A stretch of DNA of 49,516 bases from Candidatus Poribacteria bacterium (lineage in GTDB: Bacteria; Poribacteria; WGA-4E; WGA-3G), in contig JAPPII010000073.1 of assembly GCA_028820845.1 (NCBI GenBank), positions 1 through 49,516 of the forward strand, read 5' to 3'. Below, one piece after another: positions 16,275 to 24,662 of the stretch. Within the stretch, counting starts at the first letter, position 1, and every line of letters begins with the position of its first letter. Below the pieces are notes generated by a model, which ran no database searches, had not been told where the DNA came from, and saw only the letters and a program-made list of their open reading frames with translations. The translations under genes and the position numbers were made by a program.

Positions 16275-18041
16275 TCAGACGATAAACGCTCCACTTTGAG
16301 CTGGCAATGAAATACTTATGGAATCCTCTGATACTGTCACAGGGTTTCCATTGAGGCGATCTTCCAAGGCAGGAGCGGTCTTTGAATCACGATGATGCCC
16401 CAATGAAATTGGGAGATCGATCGTCTGAGAACGCCGACTCGTATTCAAGGCGATTAGGATAGAATCCGTTTCTGAAGTGCGCAGATACGCGTAAGTCCCT
16501 TTCTGAACGTTCAGATGAACAATCTTTCGCAAACCAGAAGCAAGCACTGAAAACTGTTTCCGTAGTGCCCCCAAACGTCGGAAGTAACCTAATAAATCTC
16601 TGTCCGCTTCATCCCCCCACGACATTGGCAACCGTGCCTCCTCAAAACGCCCGAGTGGGTTCCGTTGTGAGACTCCTGTCTCCGTACCGTTGTAGATTAC
16701 AGGTGGTGCGGGAAGTGTAAAGAGTACCAATGCTGCTAAGCGCACCTTTGCTTTATCCTCCCCCGCCAGGTAGAGAATACGCGTCATATCGTGGTTGTCT
16801 AAAAAAGCAGGGAGTGCGAAGTCTTTGGGGAAATAGGTCTCGTGTGCGGCTAAAAAAGCCTCGAATTCCAATAAGGTTGAAGTCTCAAGAACAAAAGTTT
16901 CCCGCAGCGCGTCCGCAAGCAAAAAGTCAAGACACCCGTCGAAATGTGGAACATAAGACGCTATCGCTTCTGAATGACTAACCACTTCTCCAAACAAGAA
17001 AGCGTCAGGATTCACCGTTTTACAAGCTTGACGGAAATCTGCCCAAAATGTGTGTGGAGGACCTGGTGCATAATCAAGCCGATAGCCATCAACGCCTTTG
17101 CGTAGCCAATGCTGTGCGCATTCCAGTAAATAGTCACTTGCCGGTTTATGCTTTAGATTGAGTTGCGGCATCCCCTTCACGCCGAAGAAACTTGTGTATT
17201 CGTCGGGCCACCGCTGCCATGTATACCACCCCCGATATTCACTGTTTGGATCGCGTTGTGCTGCCTGAAACGTCGGATGATGGTTCGACCAATGATTGGC
17301 GACAAAATCAAGGATAACACGCATGTCGCGCTGATGTGCTTTTTCAATGAGTTCTATCAGTTCTGCGTTCGTACCGAATCGGGGTTCAACAGTGTAATAA
17401 TTTGTTGCATCGTAGCCGTGGTGGGTCGGGCTTGCAAAGAGCGGTGAGAGCCACACAGCATTGCAACCGAGCGATTGAATGTAGTCAAGTTTCTGAATTG
17501 CCCCGCGAAGCGTGCCACCAAAAAACCCAGAGAGGTTTGTTGGTTTCTTCCACGGTGCGCCGTCCCCCGGATAGAATCGATCAAGGAAGATGTGATAGAT
17601 AACAGCATCCCGGACCCAGAGCGGGGTGTCGTAATCGTCCACCGAAATCGCAAACTCTGTTGCTTCCGAAAGGACTCGCGCTTGGTTATCGGCGAAGACC
17701 CAGTTATTTGAACCCAAAACATGTCCACCAATCTTATAGTGCACTATTGCTCCGTTTGGTTGCGGCGGAATTTCTCCGTACCAATGGCGGACATATCGCC
17801 ATTCAAGTCTATTCCATATCGATTCACTTGGCGTGAGTTTGAATATTGTTTCTTCACCATTTGCATTCATCCAACAACGAACTGAGTCGTAAGCGATGCC
17901 ACCGGAGGTCGTTACATGGACAGTAATTGGTCGGTTCGGCTTCGGACGCATTGGCGATAATTGATGAAGGTGTTTGATACCTACCAAACTGCTTTGATAT
18001 TCGGCGATACGGTTCTTGAAATCTCTTTGCGTGCCAAACAT
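16275..18041 (-). CDS. Alpha-amylase family glycoside hydrolase (GH13, neopullulanase-like)
   Basis: A 588-residue cytosolic GH13 enzyme that would hydrolyse maltodextrins or cyclodextrins. An N-terminal beta domain (about 1-150, with WRYVRHWYGE and HYKIGG) resembles those of neopullulanase/cyclomaltodextrinase types. The barrel begins at WVRDAVIYHIFLDRFYPGD. Conserved regions: ILDFVANHW (I), GYRLDYAPG (II, catalytic Asp), FLFGEVVS (III, catalytic Glu) and FLDNHDMTR (IV, catalytic Asp). A C-terminal beta domain follows. A long upstream extension in the same frame overlaps the terminator of the neighbouring gene; the ATG at 18041 has GGAGG 5 nt upstream and is the real start. No signal peptide, so it acts on imported oligosaccharides or storage glucan. 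Confidence 0.93.
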   Translation of the reverse strand: MFGTQRDFKNRIAEYQSSLVGIKHLHQLSPMRPKPNRPITVHVTTSGGIAYDSVRCWMNANGEETIFKLTPSESIWNRLEWRYVRHWYGEIPPQPNGAIVHYKIGGHVLGSNNWVFADNQARVLSEATEFAISVDDYDTPLWVRDAVIYHIFLDRFYPGDGAPWKKPTNLSGFFGGTLRGAIQKLDYIQSLGCNAVWLSPLFASPTHHGYDATNYYTVEPRFGTNAELIELIEKAHQRDMRVILDFVANHWSNHHPTFQAAQRDPNSEYRGWYTWQRWPDEYTSFFGVKGMPQLNLKHKPASDYLLECAQHWLRKGVDGYRLDYAPGPPHTFWADFRQACKTVNPDAFLFGEVVSHSEAIASYVPHFDGCLDFLLADALRETFVLETSTLLEFEAFLAAHETYFPKDFALPAFLDNHDMTRILYLAGEDKAKVRLAALVLFTLPAPPVIYNGTETGVSQRNPLGRFEEARLPMSWGDEADRDLLGYFRRLGALRKQFSVLASGLRKIVHLNVQKGTYAYLRTSETDSILIALNTSRRSQTIDLPISLGHHRDSKTAPALEDRLNGNPVTVSEDSISISLPAQSGAFIV

Positions 18042-18076
18042 AGGCACCTCCGCCGGTTTGTAGTATTTAGAAAATA

Positions 18077-18112
18077 AAAAAGCCGTGTAACGGGTACACG
18101 GCTTTTTGACTT
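18077..18112 (-). terminator. Rho-independent terminator of the IPT/LysM lipoprotein gene
   Basis: On the minus strand AAAAAGCCGTGTA-CCCGT-TACACGGCTTTTTT followed by a T-rich run: a perfect 13-bp stem about 15 bp after the stop codon of the gene ending at 18127. It lies just upstream of the amylase start, separating the two transcripts. Confidence 0.93.
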
Positions 18113-18126
18113 CTTTAACGGTTTGC

Positions 18127-19056
18127 TTACTTGTCGCCCCAAGCGCGCCCACGTGGAATAATTAGCAGCTGTCCTGCACGCAGTCTTGTCCGATCAAAAA
18201 TGTAGGCATCTTGGTTGGCGGTAACTAACCGTTCCCACATCTCAGCGTTATCAAAAATCTCAGGACGTGCAGCGATGCGCTTCAGAGCAGCTTCACCGTT
18301 ATCTTCCTGAATATCTTCTTCCCGGACATGATATTTGTAAAGGACTTCAGGACTGGTGATACTGAAACTAAAACTGTGTGAATTTTCGAGGACATTGCCA
18401 GCCATGTCAGCAGCACCAGAGACGGTAACGGTATACATACGGCCAGCACGCATCGGCATATCGGATGTGAAGGTCACAGAATCCCCGCTTCCGGTAACCG
18501 TGCCTGACAGGGTTCCGTCCATCGGTTCGCTCATCGAATCTTCGGTTTTTGTGACGGCTACATCCACAGTGACACTGTTACTGTCAATCGGTTCGCTAAA
18601 CGATACAGACACGCTATTCATCACGTCGAGTGAATCTTCGTATTCAGAAAAAACTGTGCCGTCTGTCGGTTCGTTCATTGTCACAGTCGGCGGTGTCGCG
18701 TCGGTATAGGTAAATTGCTGTGAGAGCGTGACGGGTACTTCAGGTTTTCCCTTGTTGGTAACAACGACAGTCACAGATTGCCCTGCCGTGCCGCCGGGGG
18801 TCACTGCCGTAATTTGTGTTTCACTGGGGACAGTCACACTTTGAGCGTTTATACCGTTAAACGTTACAGTCACACCGTTTTTCATGTCAAATTTTTCGCC
18901 GGTAATCTGGACGGTTGTCCCACCCGTTTCGGGTCCCTGTGTCGGGTTCATTCCCATGGGTACCGGTTCAGGATTACAGCCAGCACAACCTGCCATCCAC
19001 GCGCAGGCAATCGTGAGGACAGCCAGCACGGCTATGTTTCTGGGTTTTGTATTCAT
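18127..19056 (-). CDS. Lipoprotein with IPT/TIG, Ig-like and C-terminal LysM-like domains
   Basis: A 309-residue lipoprotein; the signal ends in WMAGC (lipidated Cys near 24). The first domain (about 32-115), with MNPTQGPETGGTTVQITGEKFD, is an IPT/TIG immunoglobulin-like fold. The second (about 118-235), starting PPTVTMNEPTDGTV and ending AADMAGNVLENSHSFSFSI, is a bacterial Ig-like domain of the type found in surface proteins. The final 70 residues, from YHVREEDI to LRAGQLLIIPRG, follow the LysM pattern (AN-D, L--GQ-L-IP), which binds peptidoglycan. The protein therefore probably links membrane and cell wall. The ATG at 19056 has AAGGAG 5 nt upstream; an in-frame upstream start is discarded. 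A strong terminator follows. Confidence 0.88.
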   Translation of the reverse strand: MNTKPRNIAVLAVLTIACAWMAGCAGCNPEPVPMGMNPTQGPETGGTTVQITGEKFDMKNGVTVTFNGINAQSVTVPSETQITAVTPGGTAGQSVTVVVTNKGKPEVPVTLSQQFTYTDATPPTVTMNEPTDGTVFSEYEDSLDVMNSVSVSFSEPIDSNSVTVDVAVTKTEDSMSEPMDGTLSGTVTGSGDSVTFTSDMPMRAGRMYTVTVSGAADMAGNVLENSHSFSFSITSPEVLYKYHVREEDIQEDNGEAALKRIAARPEIFDNAEMWERLVTANQDAYIFDRTRLRAGQLLIIPRGRAWGDK

Positions 19057-19519
19057 TGCTTCTCCTTTTACTTCCGGCAAGTACTGAAGCCCTGTCCGGA
19101 CCATTTTGACTGAAATAATTCCTTGTCACCTGATACTTTGTTTGTCTTGAAATTAGTATATTCTTTCGTTGTTGTCAGTTTGTGAGCGCGTGATTCATTG
19201 TGAATCCACACGTACAATAAATTGAACGACAAGTGGATTTTAGAATTCCAAGAAGAATTCCCGAATATGTTGAATTTCCTTCATAACCAATCCAACCTAC
19301 GATTCATGAACGCAAACCTAAAACAGCACTGGTAGTCTGTCACATCTAAACTGACAGGTAGTTCGTAGTAGGGCAATTCATTGCCCGTTTCAGACGTGCG
19401 ATAAATCGCACTACTACGAACTTGACCTCAAATTCGAAGTTGACGAAATACTATACTACACCGTAATCCACATTTTTCAAACGGACCCCAACAGTGAATG
19501 CAAGGTATCGCTACTGCTG
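19057..19519. other. Gene-free stretch with multi-hairpin repeat
   Basis: No convincing reading frame lies in these 463 bases. The region holds the promoter side of the IPT/LysM gene, an AT-rich tract at 19100-19320, a phrase (CCAACCTACG at about 19298) that also occurs at 41635, and the three-stem repeat at 19360-19422. Confidence 0.6.
19360..19422. repeat. T-shaped repeat: outer 12-bp stem enclosing two hairpins
   Basis: AGTTCGTAGTAG (19360-19371) is a perfect inverted repeat of CTACTACGAACT (19411-19422). Between them lie two further perfect hairpins, GGGCAA-TTCA-TTGCCC (19371-19386) and GTGCGA-TAAA-TCGCAC (19396-19411). The single strand can fold into a three-way junction like a tRNA-sized cross. 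No open reading frame is inside. Confidence 0.92.
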
Positions 19520-19918
19520 TTAACTATCGCGGACCCAAGCAGAAGCACTATGGTAGTTTCCATCCTGGTCATGTCCAGATATAGTACTTGAAGCAGACGT
19601 TTTACTCATATCACGGTGCCTTCCCGCGGCAAAAAGACTGTCAAATACAGTTCCTTGCGTGAAATTTTGATGTTTCTGGTAGGGAGGAGGTGTAGCAGGA
19701 TTTGGAACGCTTACATTCAAAACATACCATCCGTTTTGCATTTCATACTCTCCGCTGGACACAGATGAGTAGGCAGTCGTTCTTGCTTTGCCATTGTGAC
19801 GTCTTGATGCAGTAGCAGTAAGTGGACCATCTGTGTCAACATCTTGCTCTGCAAATGCCAGTAAGGATAAGTTTGCGACAAGCACAGGGGTGAGCAGATA
19901 ACAAAATATTTTCTTCAT
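19520..19918 (-). CDS. Small secreted protein of unknown function
   Basis: A 132-residue protein with a clear Sec signal peptide (KKIFCYLL, hydrophobic to about 20, ending AFAEQ). The mature part is polar, rich in Ser, Thr, His and Gly, with no Cys, and I recognise no family. It begins 4 nt after the stop of the preceding gene on the same strand. Its Shine-Dalgarno (AAAGGAGGT) is formed by that gene's last codons, AGG AGG TAA, 5 nt before this ATG, so the two genes must be translated from one mRNA. Confidence 0.8.
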   Translation of the reverse strand: MKKIFCYLLTPVLVANLSLLAFAEQDVDTDGPLTATASRRHNGKARTTAYSSVSSGEYEMQNGWYVLNVSVPNPATPPPYQKHQNFTQGTVFDSLFAAGRHRDMSKTSASSTISGHDQDGNYHSASAWVRDS

Positions 19919-19921
19919 AAT

Positions 19922-20710
19922 TTACCTCCTTTGCAAATTCAGGAATTGATATGGGTCAATTCCCCCTTCAGGCATTTCAATGATGGTGATACCGGGCGGG
20001 ACTATTCCATCATGCAAATCGGGGGCGTATTGTGCTACGTCTGGGCCTCCCAGCACATTTGTAGCGATTCGGTTCATAGTGCCATCTTCGAGTACCTCGT
20101 CGGCCCATCTAACGTAGGCAGTGTTGGGATAAATTGGGTAAACTAATCCACTTGTGGGTGAAAGTTGAACACCAAGTGTCCGCGAGCCTTCGTTCCAGAG
20201 TTTGATGCGCACCCGAGTCAGTAGTTCTGTGTTTTTGGCCCACTCTGGGTCATCAACATATAGATTTTCAACATGATCCCAAATGTTTGGAAGAGGAAAG
20301 TCTAATGGGATCTCCGGATATGGACCAAACCCAAATTGAGAGGCACGTTCCTTAGGTATCTTATTTTCTATTGTTAGAGGATCTTCTTCTAATGGAGATA
20401 GCACTTCGCTATCATTCACTTGCTCAGCTGGAGGCTCAAGTGAATCTTCTGGACTGTCGCCGTTGATTTTCTCAAGACGCACTACTTCTGTTTCTTCAGA
20501 CTGGGGAAGTTCTTCTTTGCTGGACTGCGTATTCGCAGAATCTGCTTTCGCTGTCTCCAATTGCTGGAGAAACTGCTGAGTTGCCTCTTCGCGTTCTTGA
20601 GTTTCATGTTGAATACGTTGACTCCAAATATAACTTCCAATAGCAAAGATGAATACGCAAAGCACAAGTCCTCCAAGGAACAGGCGGTTTGAAAATAGGG
20701 AATTTAACAT
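19922..20710 (-). CDS. Membrane-anchored coiled-coil protein of unknown function
   Basis: A 262-residue protein. A single membrane helix at about 8-28 (LFLGGLVLCVFIFAIGSYIW) precedes a charged coiled-coil segment (about 32-60, QEREEATQQFLQQLETAK), an acidic linker rich in Glu/Ser/Pro (about 60-120) and a C-terminal folded domain (about 130-262) containing NIWDHVENLYVDDPEW and KLWNEG. The family is unknown to me. A TTG at 20752 is in frame, but the ATG at 20710 has AGAGGT 7 nt upstream and leaves the usual short N-terminus before the helix. It is coupled to the small secreted protein that follows; together they may form an envelope pair. Confidence 0.8.
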   Translation of the reverse strand: MLNSLFSNRLFLGGLVLCVFIFAIGSYIWSQRIQHETQEREEATQQFLQQLETAKADSANTQSSKEELPQSEETEVVRLEKINGDSPEDSLEPPAEQVNDSEVLSPLEEDPLTIENKIPKERASQFGFGPYPEIPLDFPLPNIWDHVENLYVDDPEWAKNTELLTRVRIKLWNEGSRTLGVQLSPTSGLVYPIYPNTAYVRWADEVLEDGTMNRIATNVLGGPDVAQYAPDLHDGIVPPGITIIEMPEGGIDPYQFLNLQRR

Positions 20711-20905
20711 ATCAGTTACCTCTTTCGCGATCAAGTTAGCTTTTTCTATCAATGGAACTTACGCCATTCATCAATAATACAATTTAAAAAATATGTAGGT
20801 AGTTCGGAATTCTAAATCTTTATCTTTTTCAAAAGGTATTGATAGTATAATTTAAAACTATTGTAACAGATGGAATGTTTTTTGTCAAGAAAAAAAGGAT
20901 GAAAC

Positions 20906-21050
20906 CCAGGGCCATTTAGTTTTAAGAGGTAAGTTTACTTACATAAAGCCTTCCCGTTTCCGGATGCCCGAATTTATTCGGGATAGCACACTTTTCCCGA
21001 ACAAGTTCGGGCTTCCAGACCCAAATTGTCGGAAAACTGAATGGCCCTGG
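20906..21050. repeat. MITE-like element: 18-bp inverted ends around two hairpins
   Basis: CCAGGGCCATTTAGTTTT (20906-20923) is an inverted repeat, one mismatch, of 21033-21050. Inside are CCCGAA-TTTA-TTCGGG (20967-20982) and CCCGAA-CAAG-TTCGGG (20996-21011), whose stems are identical. The layout parallels the element at 19360. No transposase frame. Confidence 0.85.
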
Positions 21051-21190
21051 ATGAAACCAGAGCCATTCAATTGTCGGTTTTTTTCACCATTCTCGCGGTG
21101 GCATCGCGAACACAAGCTCCTCCAGCAAGAAGTGCTTCAACAGAAAAATCAGAATTATTGGAAAATTGAATGCCTCTGGGATAAAACTTG
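21051..21190. repeat. Second inverted-end element in tandem
   Basis: ATGAAACCAGAGCCATTCAA at 21051 is matched in inverted orientation by GAATGCCTCTGGGATAAAA at about 21169, and a CTCGCG/CGCGAA hairpin lies inside (about 21091-21110). It is related in its ends to the element immediately before it, suggesting tandem duplication and divergence. Confidence 0.65.
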
Positions 21191-21233
21191 ATTCAAAAGT
21201 GAGTTCCAAGTGTTTGAAAAATACGAGAATGTC

Positions 21234-22082
21234 CTAACCGCGCCATGTTGTCCGTTTTAGAGGGTCGTGTACGGACACCGTTAACTCTGGGCCGAAACCT
21301 TCTACTGATAATCGGACTGTGTCTCCGTCCCCGACTGCCGTAAGTGCTTCGTGGTGTGTTCCCGTTGATACGACATCTCCCGGTTCCAGTGTTACCACGT
21401 TGGTTACCTCTGCGAGCAGTTCTGGGATGAAGCGTGCCATGGAATTGGTAGAGAAATCGTGTTGCAGGCCGTCGTTAATCCACAGTTGCACGCCGAGTGC
21501 GTTCGCGTCGTCCACTTCGTCAGCAGTAACGAGAGCGGGACCCATCGGTGCAAACGTATGCCAGCTTTTCCCTAAAAAGAAGCCGCCGGGCAATCCACGT
21601 GCGGAGACATCAATGAACTGCGTGTACCCGAATACGCAGTCTAACGCATTTTCTTCAGTGAGGTGTTTTGCCGTTTTACCGATAACAATCGCTAATTCCG
21701 GTTCAAAGTGGAAGACGGTTACGTCTGCCTCTGGCAGTTCGACTGTATCCGTTGTGTTAATGATGCCGGTTGGAGACTTCAGAAAGGCATTGAATTCGCC
21801 GCGAGACGGACTATCTGGTTCGATGTAGTTCCCTGCGAGGCAGACGAGTTGCCCCGGTCGCGGGACGGGTGCTTTGAGGCTGACGCTGTCCAAATCGACA
21901 GCAGATCCGTTTTCAACGGCATCTTCTATTTTCGGACATAGATTATCAAAATCCTCAATTACCATTCGTATCAGTTCTTGCGGCGTATGGTAAGAGATGC
22001 CGCTGAGGGCATCGTTGATGTCGACAATCCCGTCTTCTGTTAGGACACCGAGTTGGTAATCGTTAAAAAATGTGAGTTTCAT
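21234..22082 (-). CDS. Fumarylacetoacetate hydrolase family protein
   Basis: A 282-residue member of the FAH family, which hydrolyses or decarboxylates C-C bonds of acyl-pyruvate-like substrates, for example 2,4-diketo-3-deoxy sugar acids in rhamnose/fucose catabolism. The metal site is seen in HFEPELAIVIGK (about 117-128), with Glu ligands, and YTQFIDVSARG (about 150). The C-terminal GDVVSTGTHHE (about 238-248) matches the family GD-I-TGTP region. Its ATG directly abuts the stop codon of the upstream Gfo/Idh/MocA gene, so the two form an operon and probably act in one sugar pathway. An AGGAG 12 nt upstream lies inside the preceding gene. The substrate is not determined. Confidence 0.92.
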   Translation of the reverse strand: MKLTFFNDYQLGVLTEDGIVDINDALSGISYHTPQELIRMVIEDFDNLCPKIEDAVENGSAVDLDSVSLKAPVPRPGQLVCLAGNYIEPDSPSRGEFNAFLKSPTGIINTTDTVELPEADVTVFHFEPELAIVIGKTAKHLTEENALDCVFGYTQFIDVSARGLPGGFFLGKSWHTFAPMGPALVTADEVDDANALGVQLWINDGLQHDFSTNSMARFIPELLAEVTNVVTLEPGDVVSTGTHHEALTAVGDGDTVRLSVEGFGPELTVSVHDPLKRTTWRG

Positions 22083-23207
22083 TTAATTTGTGACTCCTAT
22101 ACTAAGACGTTTTACAAGCGGATGGCTCCGCTCCTTTAGTGGTAGTTGTACTTTTGTTCCACTGAAATGAGAAACGTAGGTTGCACTCACGCACTCAAGC
22201 GATGTAAGGGCATTACGTCCACCGAGTTCCGGTTGATTTTCGTTAAAAATAGCATCTCGTATGTTTTTGGCACTCCAGATGGTGTGGCGCGACTGCCACG
22301 CTTTTCCAGAGATTATGAACGCTGATGCGTCAAGTTCTATCTGTTCCCATGTGGGTGTATGTGCGGCAAACGATACATCAAACGGGCAGTACCACATTTC
22401 GTCTATACCGGTCTCTGGGTGTGGTTTAATCATCAATTGCCCTTCTGATCCGAGCAGGTGTGGTCCCATCATCCACCCGTGTCGAGGTTCGCGGCAGTAA
22501 AGTTCCATAATGCCGTAGGCACTATTTCCGCCGCCGATATGCACGAGCATCGTATCCCCCGCAACGATACCGTTATCACGCCGGTCGGTTTTACACAACT
22601 CACTGCTGTGCATAATGTCCGCCTCCGTCACGTCGTGTCCTTGATATGTGATATGCGCTTGGATCCAAGAGATACCGTTGAGAAAGAAATCCATCTCGTC
22701 AAAATAGTGGACTCCCATCTCCATCAACTCGAACCCGGCTTCGCGTCCTTTGCCGACTTCGCGTATGGAGCGGAGTTCGCCGATTTTTCCGGCGTCAATC
22801 AAGGATTTCGCGTGCCGGAAGAGCGGTGTAAAGCGGAACTGATGACTGACTGCCAGGTGCACACCTGCCTCCCGGCATGCCACGAGCATCTTGTCTGCTG
22901 TTTCTAAATCGACAGACAACGGCTTTTCACATAAGACGTGGATACCTGCTTGTGCGGCAGCAATCGCGATCGGTGCATGTAACGGTGCGTGTGTGCAGAC
23001 GCTCACGAGATCGAGTGTTTCGCGTGCGAACATCTCCTCATAGTCGGTATATCGATGTGAGACCTCGTATTCATCGGCGCGATTGTTAAGTGCTTCACGG
23101 TTTATGTCGCACATCGCGACGAGGTCCACTCCTTCTAAGTTCGCATGCGCACCGGCGTGACTCCGACTAATTCCGCCACAACCGACAATCCCTGCTCGTA
23201 AACTCAT
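22083..23207 (-). CDS. Gfo/Idh/MocA family oxidoreductase
   Basis: A 374-residue NAD(P)-dependent oxidoreductase acting on a sugar, inositol or similar polyol. The Rossmann fingerprint GCGGISRSHAGAH is at about 9-21, and the catalytic EKPLS lies near 94-98. HQFRFTPLFRHA (about 121) and the HYFDE segment (about 167) fit the substrate domain. It has GGGAGAT as Shine-Dalgarno. It is the first gene of an operon with the FAH-family gene, which begins on the next base after its stop. A promoter is visible upstream at 23276-23303. Specific substrate unknown. Confidence 0.93.
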   Translation of the reverse strand: MSLRAGIVGCGGISRSHAGAHANLEGVDLVAMCDINREALNNRADEYEVSHRYTDYEEMFARETLDLVSVCTHAPLHAPIAIAAAQAGIHVLCEKPLSVDLETADKMLVACREAGVHLAVSHQFRFTPLFRHAKSLIDAGKIGELRSIREVGKGREAGFELMEMGVHYFDEMDFFLNGISWIQAHITYQGHDVTEADIMHSSELCKTDRRDNGIVAGDTMLVHIGGGNSAYGIMELYCREPRHGWMMGPHLLGSEGQLMIKPHPETGIDEMWYCPFDVSFAAHTPTWEQIELDASAFIISGKAWQSRHTIWSAKNIRDAIFNENQPELGGRNALTSLECVSATYVSHFSGTKVQLPLKERSHPLVKRLSIGVTN

Positions 23208-23275
23208 GAGCTATATCTCCCAAGTTCAATTTGTACTAATGTAGCATGTGCCTTGAAAATTCCGTGTTAAGATGT

Positions 23276-23303
23276 ATTATACGCCAATACCAAAAGAGTG
23301 CAA
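23276..23303 (-). promoter_or_regulatory. Sigma70-type promoter of the Gfo-FAH operon
   Basis: On the minus strand TTGCAC (23298-23303), 16-nt spacer, perfect TATAAT (23276-23281). The leader would be about 60 nt. Confidence 0.7.
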
Positions 23304-23315
23304 GCCAAATTTTTT

Positions 23316-23395
23316 ACTTTTCCTTGCGGTTCGGTTAGATGGGTTGGTTTTTGGACGTTCCTTTACGTATATCCGCTTTCCACTTCGTTCCAAGC
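23316..23395. repeat. Dispersed ~80-100-bp repeat, family B
   Basis: Begins ACTTTTCCTTGCGGTTCGG and ends TTCCACTTCGTTCCAAGC. The copy at 31679-31780 begins ACTTACCTTGCGGTG and ends TTCCACTTCGTTTCAGGC; a partial inverted copy lies at 41651-41687. No reading frame of note. Confidence 0.7.
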
Positions 23396-23414
23396 TATGC
23401 CTCTCGGGCTAATT

Positions 23415-24425
23415 TTAAGAACTGTTCATTTTCAACAACCCTTGCCACTGTGTCTCATCCACGAGGACCCCTTTTTCAAGGCTCTCTTGTCGTGTCCGTA
23501 ACATGCCTTCCCCTGGATATCGCACACTTTCATTTTCATCTAAGGGGACTGATGTATGGAAATCGTCAATAATGGCTGTTACTTTCTCGTTCAAAGCTGC
23601 TTGTCCCATCATCCCAATGGCGTTCATCGCGATGTACACCTGAGAAACGGCGTATTCGGATCCCTGCTTTCCGATGTCGTGTGTGGCTTGTCCACCAGAT
23701 ATAAGGGATGCCATTGTATCGAGTACCAAAGCCAATCCGGACCCTTTCCAGTAACCGATAGGGAGGGCTCTCGCGGAGTCAAGAATTTCGCCCGGGTCAA
23801 CAGTTAGCTCGCCATGGGTGTTGTATCCGCCGGGTAGAGGTAATTCTTTTCCTTGCAGCTGCAACACTTCTAACTTCCCGTTTGAGTACTGGCTCATCGC
23901 CATATCGAGCAGAATATGTCCACCTTCTCTCGGAATACCAATTGCCATGGGATTGTTCCCAATCTTTTTTTCTCCAGAACCCCACGGCGGCATGAGTCGG
24001 GTTGTGTTTGTCCAGCATATTCCAATGTGTCCGGCTTCTGCTGCCTGCAAAGCATAAGCACCGCCTCGCATCCAGTGATTTGTGTTTGAAAGCCCGACGC
24101 ATCCGATACCGTGGATATTTGCGAGTTCCGTTGCGCGTTGCATGCAGAAATGTGCGTTAACAAGCCCGACCCCCATCTTGCCGTCCCACCGTTCTAATGC
24201 CCCGAAACTCTCGATTTTTTCTGGTTTTACTCGGAAGTTAATTTGCTTACTCTCCAGTCCAGCGACGAATCCGGGGAAGCGATTGAGTCCGTGTGAGTAC
24301 ACGCCATCCCGTTGGTTTTCAGCAAAGAGCCTTGCACATAACATTGCTCGCTCATCGGTAAACCCGACGCTCGCGAGCACACGATAAAGTTCGTCTTGTA
24401 AAGTTTGGAAAGGCACACGTTTCAT
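23415..24425 (-). CDS. Malate/L-lactate dehydrogenase family oxidoreductase (Ldh2)
   Basis: A 336-residue NAD(P)-dependent 2-hydroxyacid dehydrogenase of the Ldh2/MDH-2 family, which includes malate, ureidoglycolate and 2,3-diketogulonate reductases. Family landmarks are RDGVYSHGLNRFPGFV (about 38-53), GALERWDGKMGVGLVNAHFCM, NTNHWMRGGAYA (catalytic His region, about 112-123) and CWTNTTRLMPPWGS. The in-frame upstream start at 24488 is ruled out because it lies before the -10 box of a promoter at 24460-24488; the ATG at 24425 has GAGGA about 10 nt upstream and matches the family N-terminus. It follows the general sugar-acid theme of its neighbours. Confidence 0.9.
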   Translation of the reverse strand: MKRVPFQTLQDELYRVLASVGFTDERAMLCARLFAENQRDGVYSHGLNRFPGFVAGLESKQINFRVKPEKIESFGALERWDGKMGVGLVNAHFCMQRATELANIHGIGCVGLSNTNHWMRGGAYALQAAEAGHIGICWTNTTRLMPPWGSGEKKIGNNPMAIGIPREGGHILLDMAMSQYSNGKLEVLQLQGKELPLPGGYNTHGELTVDPGEILDSARALPIGYWKGSGLALVLDTMASLISGGQATHDIGKQGSEYAVSQVYIAMNAIGMMGQAALNEKVTAIIDDFHTSVPLDENESVRYPGEGMLRTRQESLEKGVLVDETQWQGLLKMNSS

Positions 24426-24459
24426 ATAATTTTTTATCCTCGTCAATTTATTAAATGTC

Positions 24460-24488
24460 ATTATGCCTGATGCTTGAGAAAAATGCAA
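24460..24488 (-). promoter_or_regulatory. Promoter of the Ldh2-family gene
   Basis: On the minus strand TTGCAT (24483-24488), 17-nt spacer, CATAAT (24460-24465). It places the start of transcription after an in-frame ATG at 24461, fixing translation to 24425. Confidence 0.6.
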
Positions 24489-24565
24489 GATATTTCGTGT
24501 CTGTTTTAGAGTGGCCCAGCATTCCGTTTCACGATACTTGTTAGGTCTAAAGTGTTAAGTTTCCC

Positions 24566-24594
24566 TTGCGTAAAAGTGGATCGCAGTATATCAT
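24566..24594 (+). promoter_or_regulatory. Promoter of the TonB-dependent receptor gene
   Basis: TTGCGT (24566-24571), 17-nt spacer, TATCAT (24589-24594). The same TATCAT box occurs in the promoter at 10405. A leader of about 60 nt follows; I see no riboswitch or Fur-box-like palindrome in it. Confidence 0.5.
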
Positions 24595-24662
24595 GCATGT
24601 ACCGACACTAAAGTCCATCCATTAGATATAGCATGTTCACCACTAACTGAAAGGAGTGAGAA

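Larger units (their letters stand above)
20711..21233. other. Gene-free stretch with two tandem multi-hairpin elements
   Basis: These 523 bases carry no convincing gene; a 75-codon frame at 20964-21191 consists of repeat DNA. Bases 20760-20895 are very AT-rich and probably contain the promoter of the anchored coiled-coil gene. The rest is two inverted-repeat elements described separately. Confidence 0.65.

Noticed and set aside
18042-18152. N-terminal extension of the amylase frame to 18152
   Set aside because: It overlaps a strong terminator and the end of the upstream gene; GGAGG 5 nt before the ATG at 18041 fixes the start.
20964-21191. 75-codon plus-strand frame
   Set aside because: It is made entirely of inverted-repeat elements and has no SD or recognisable protein features.
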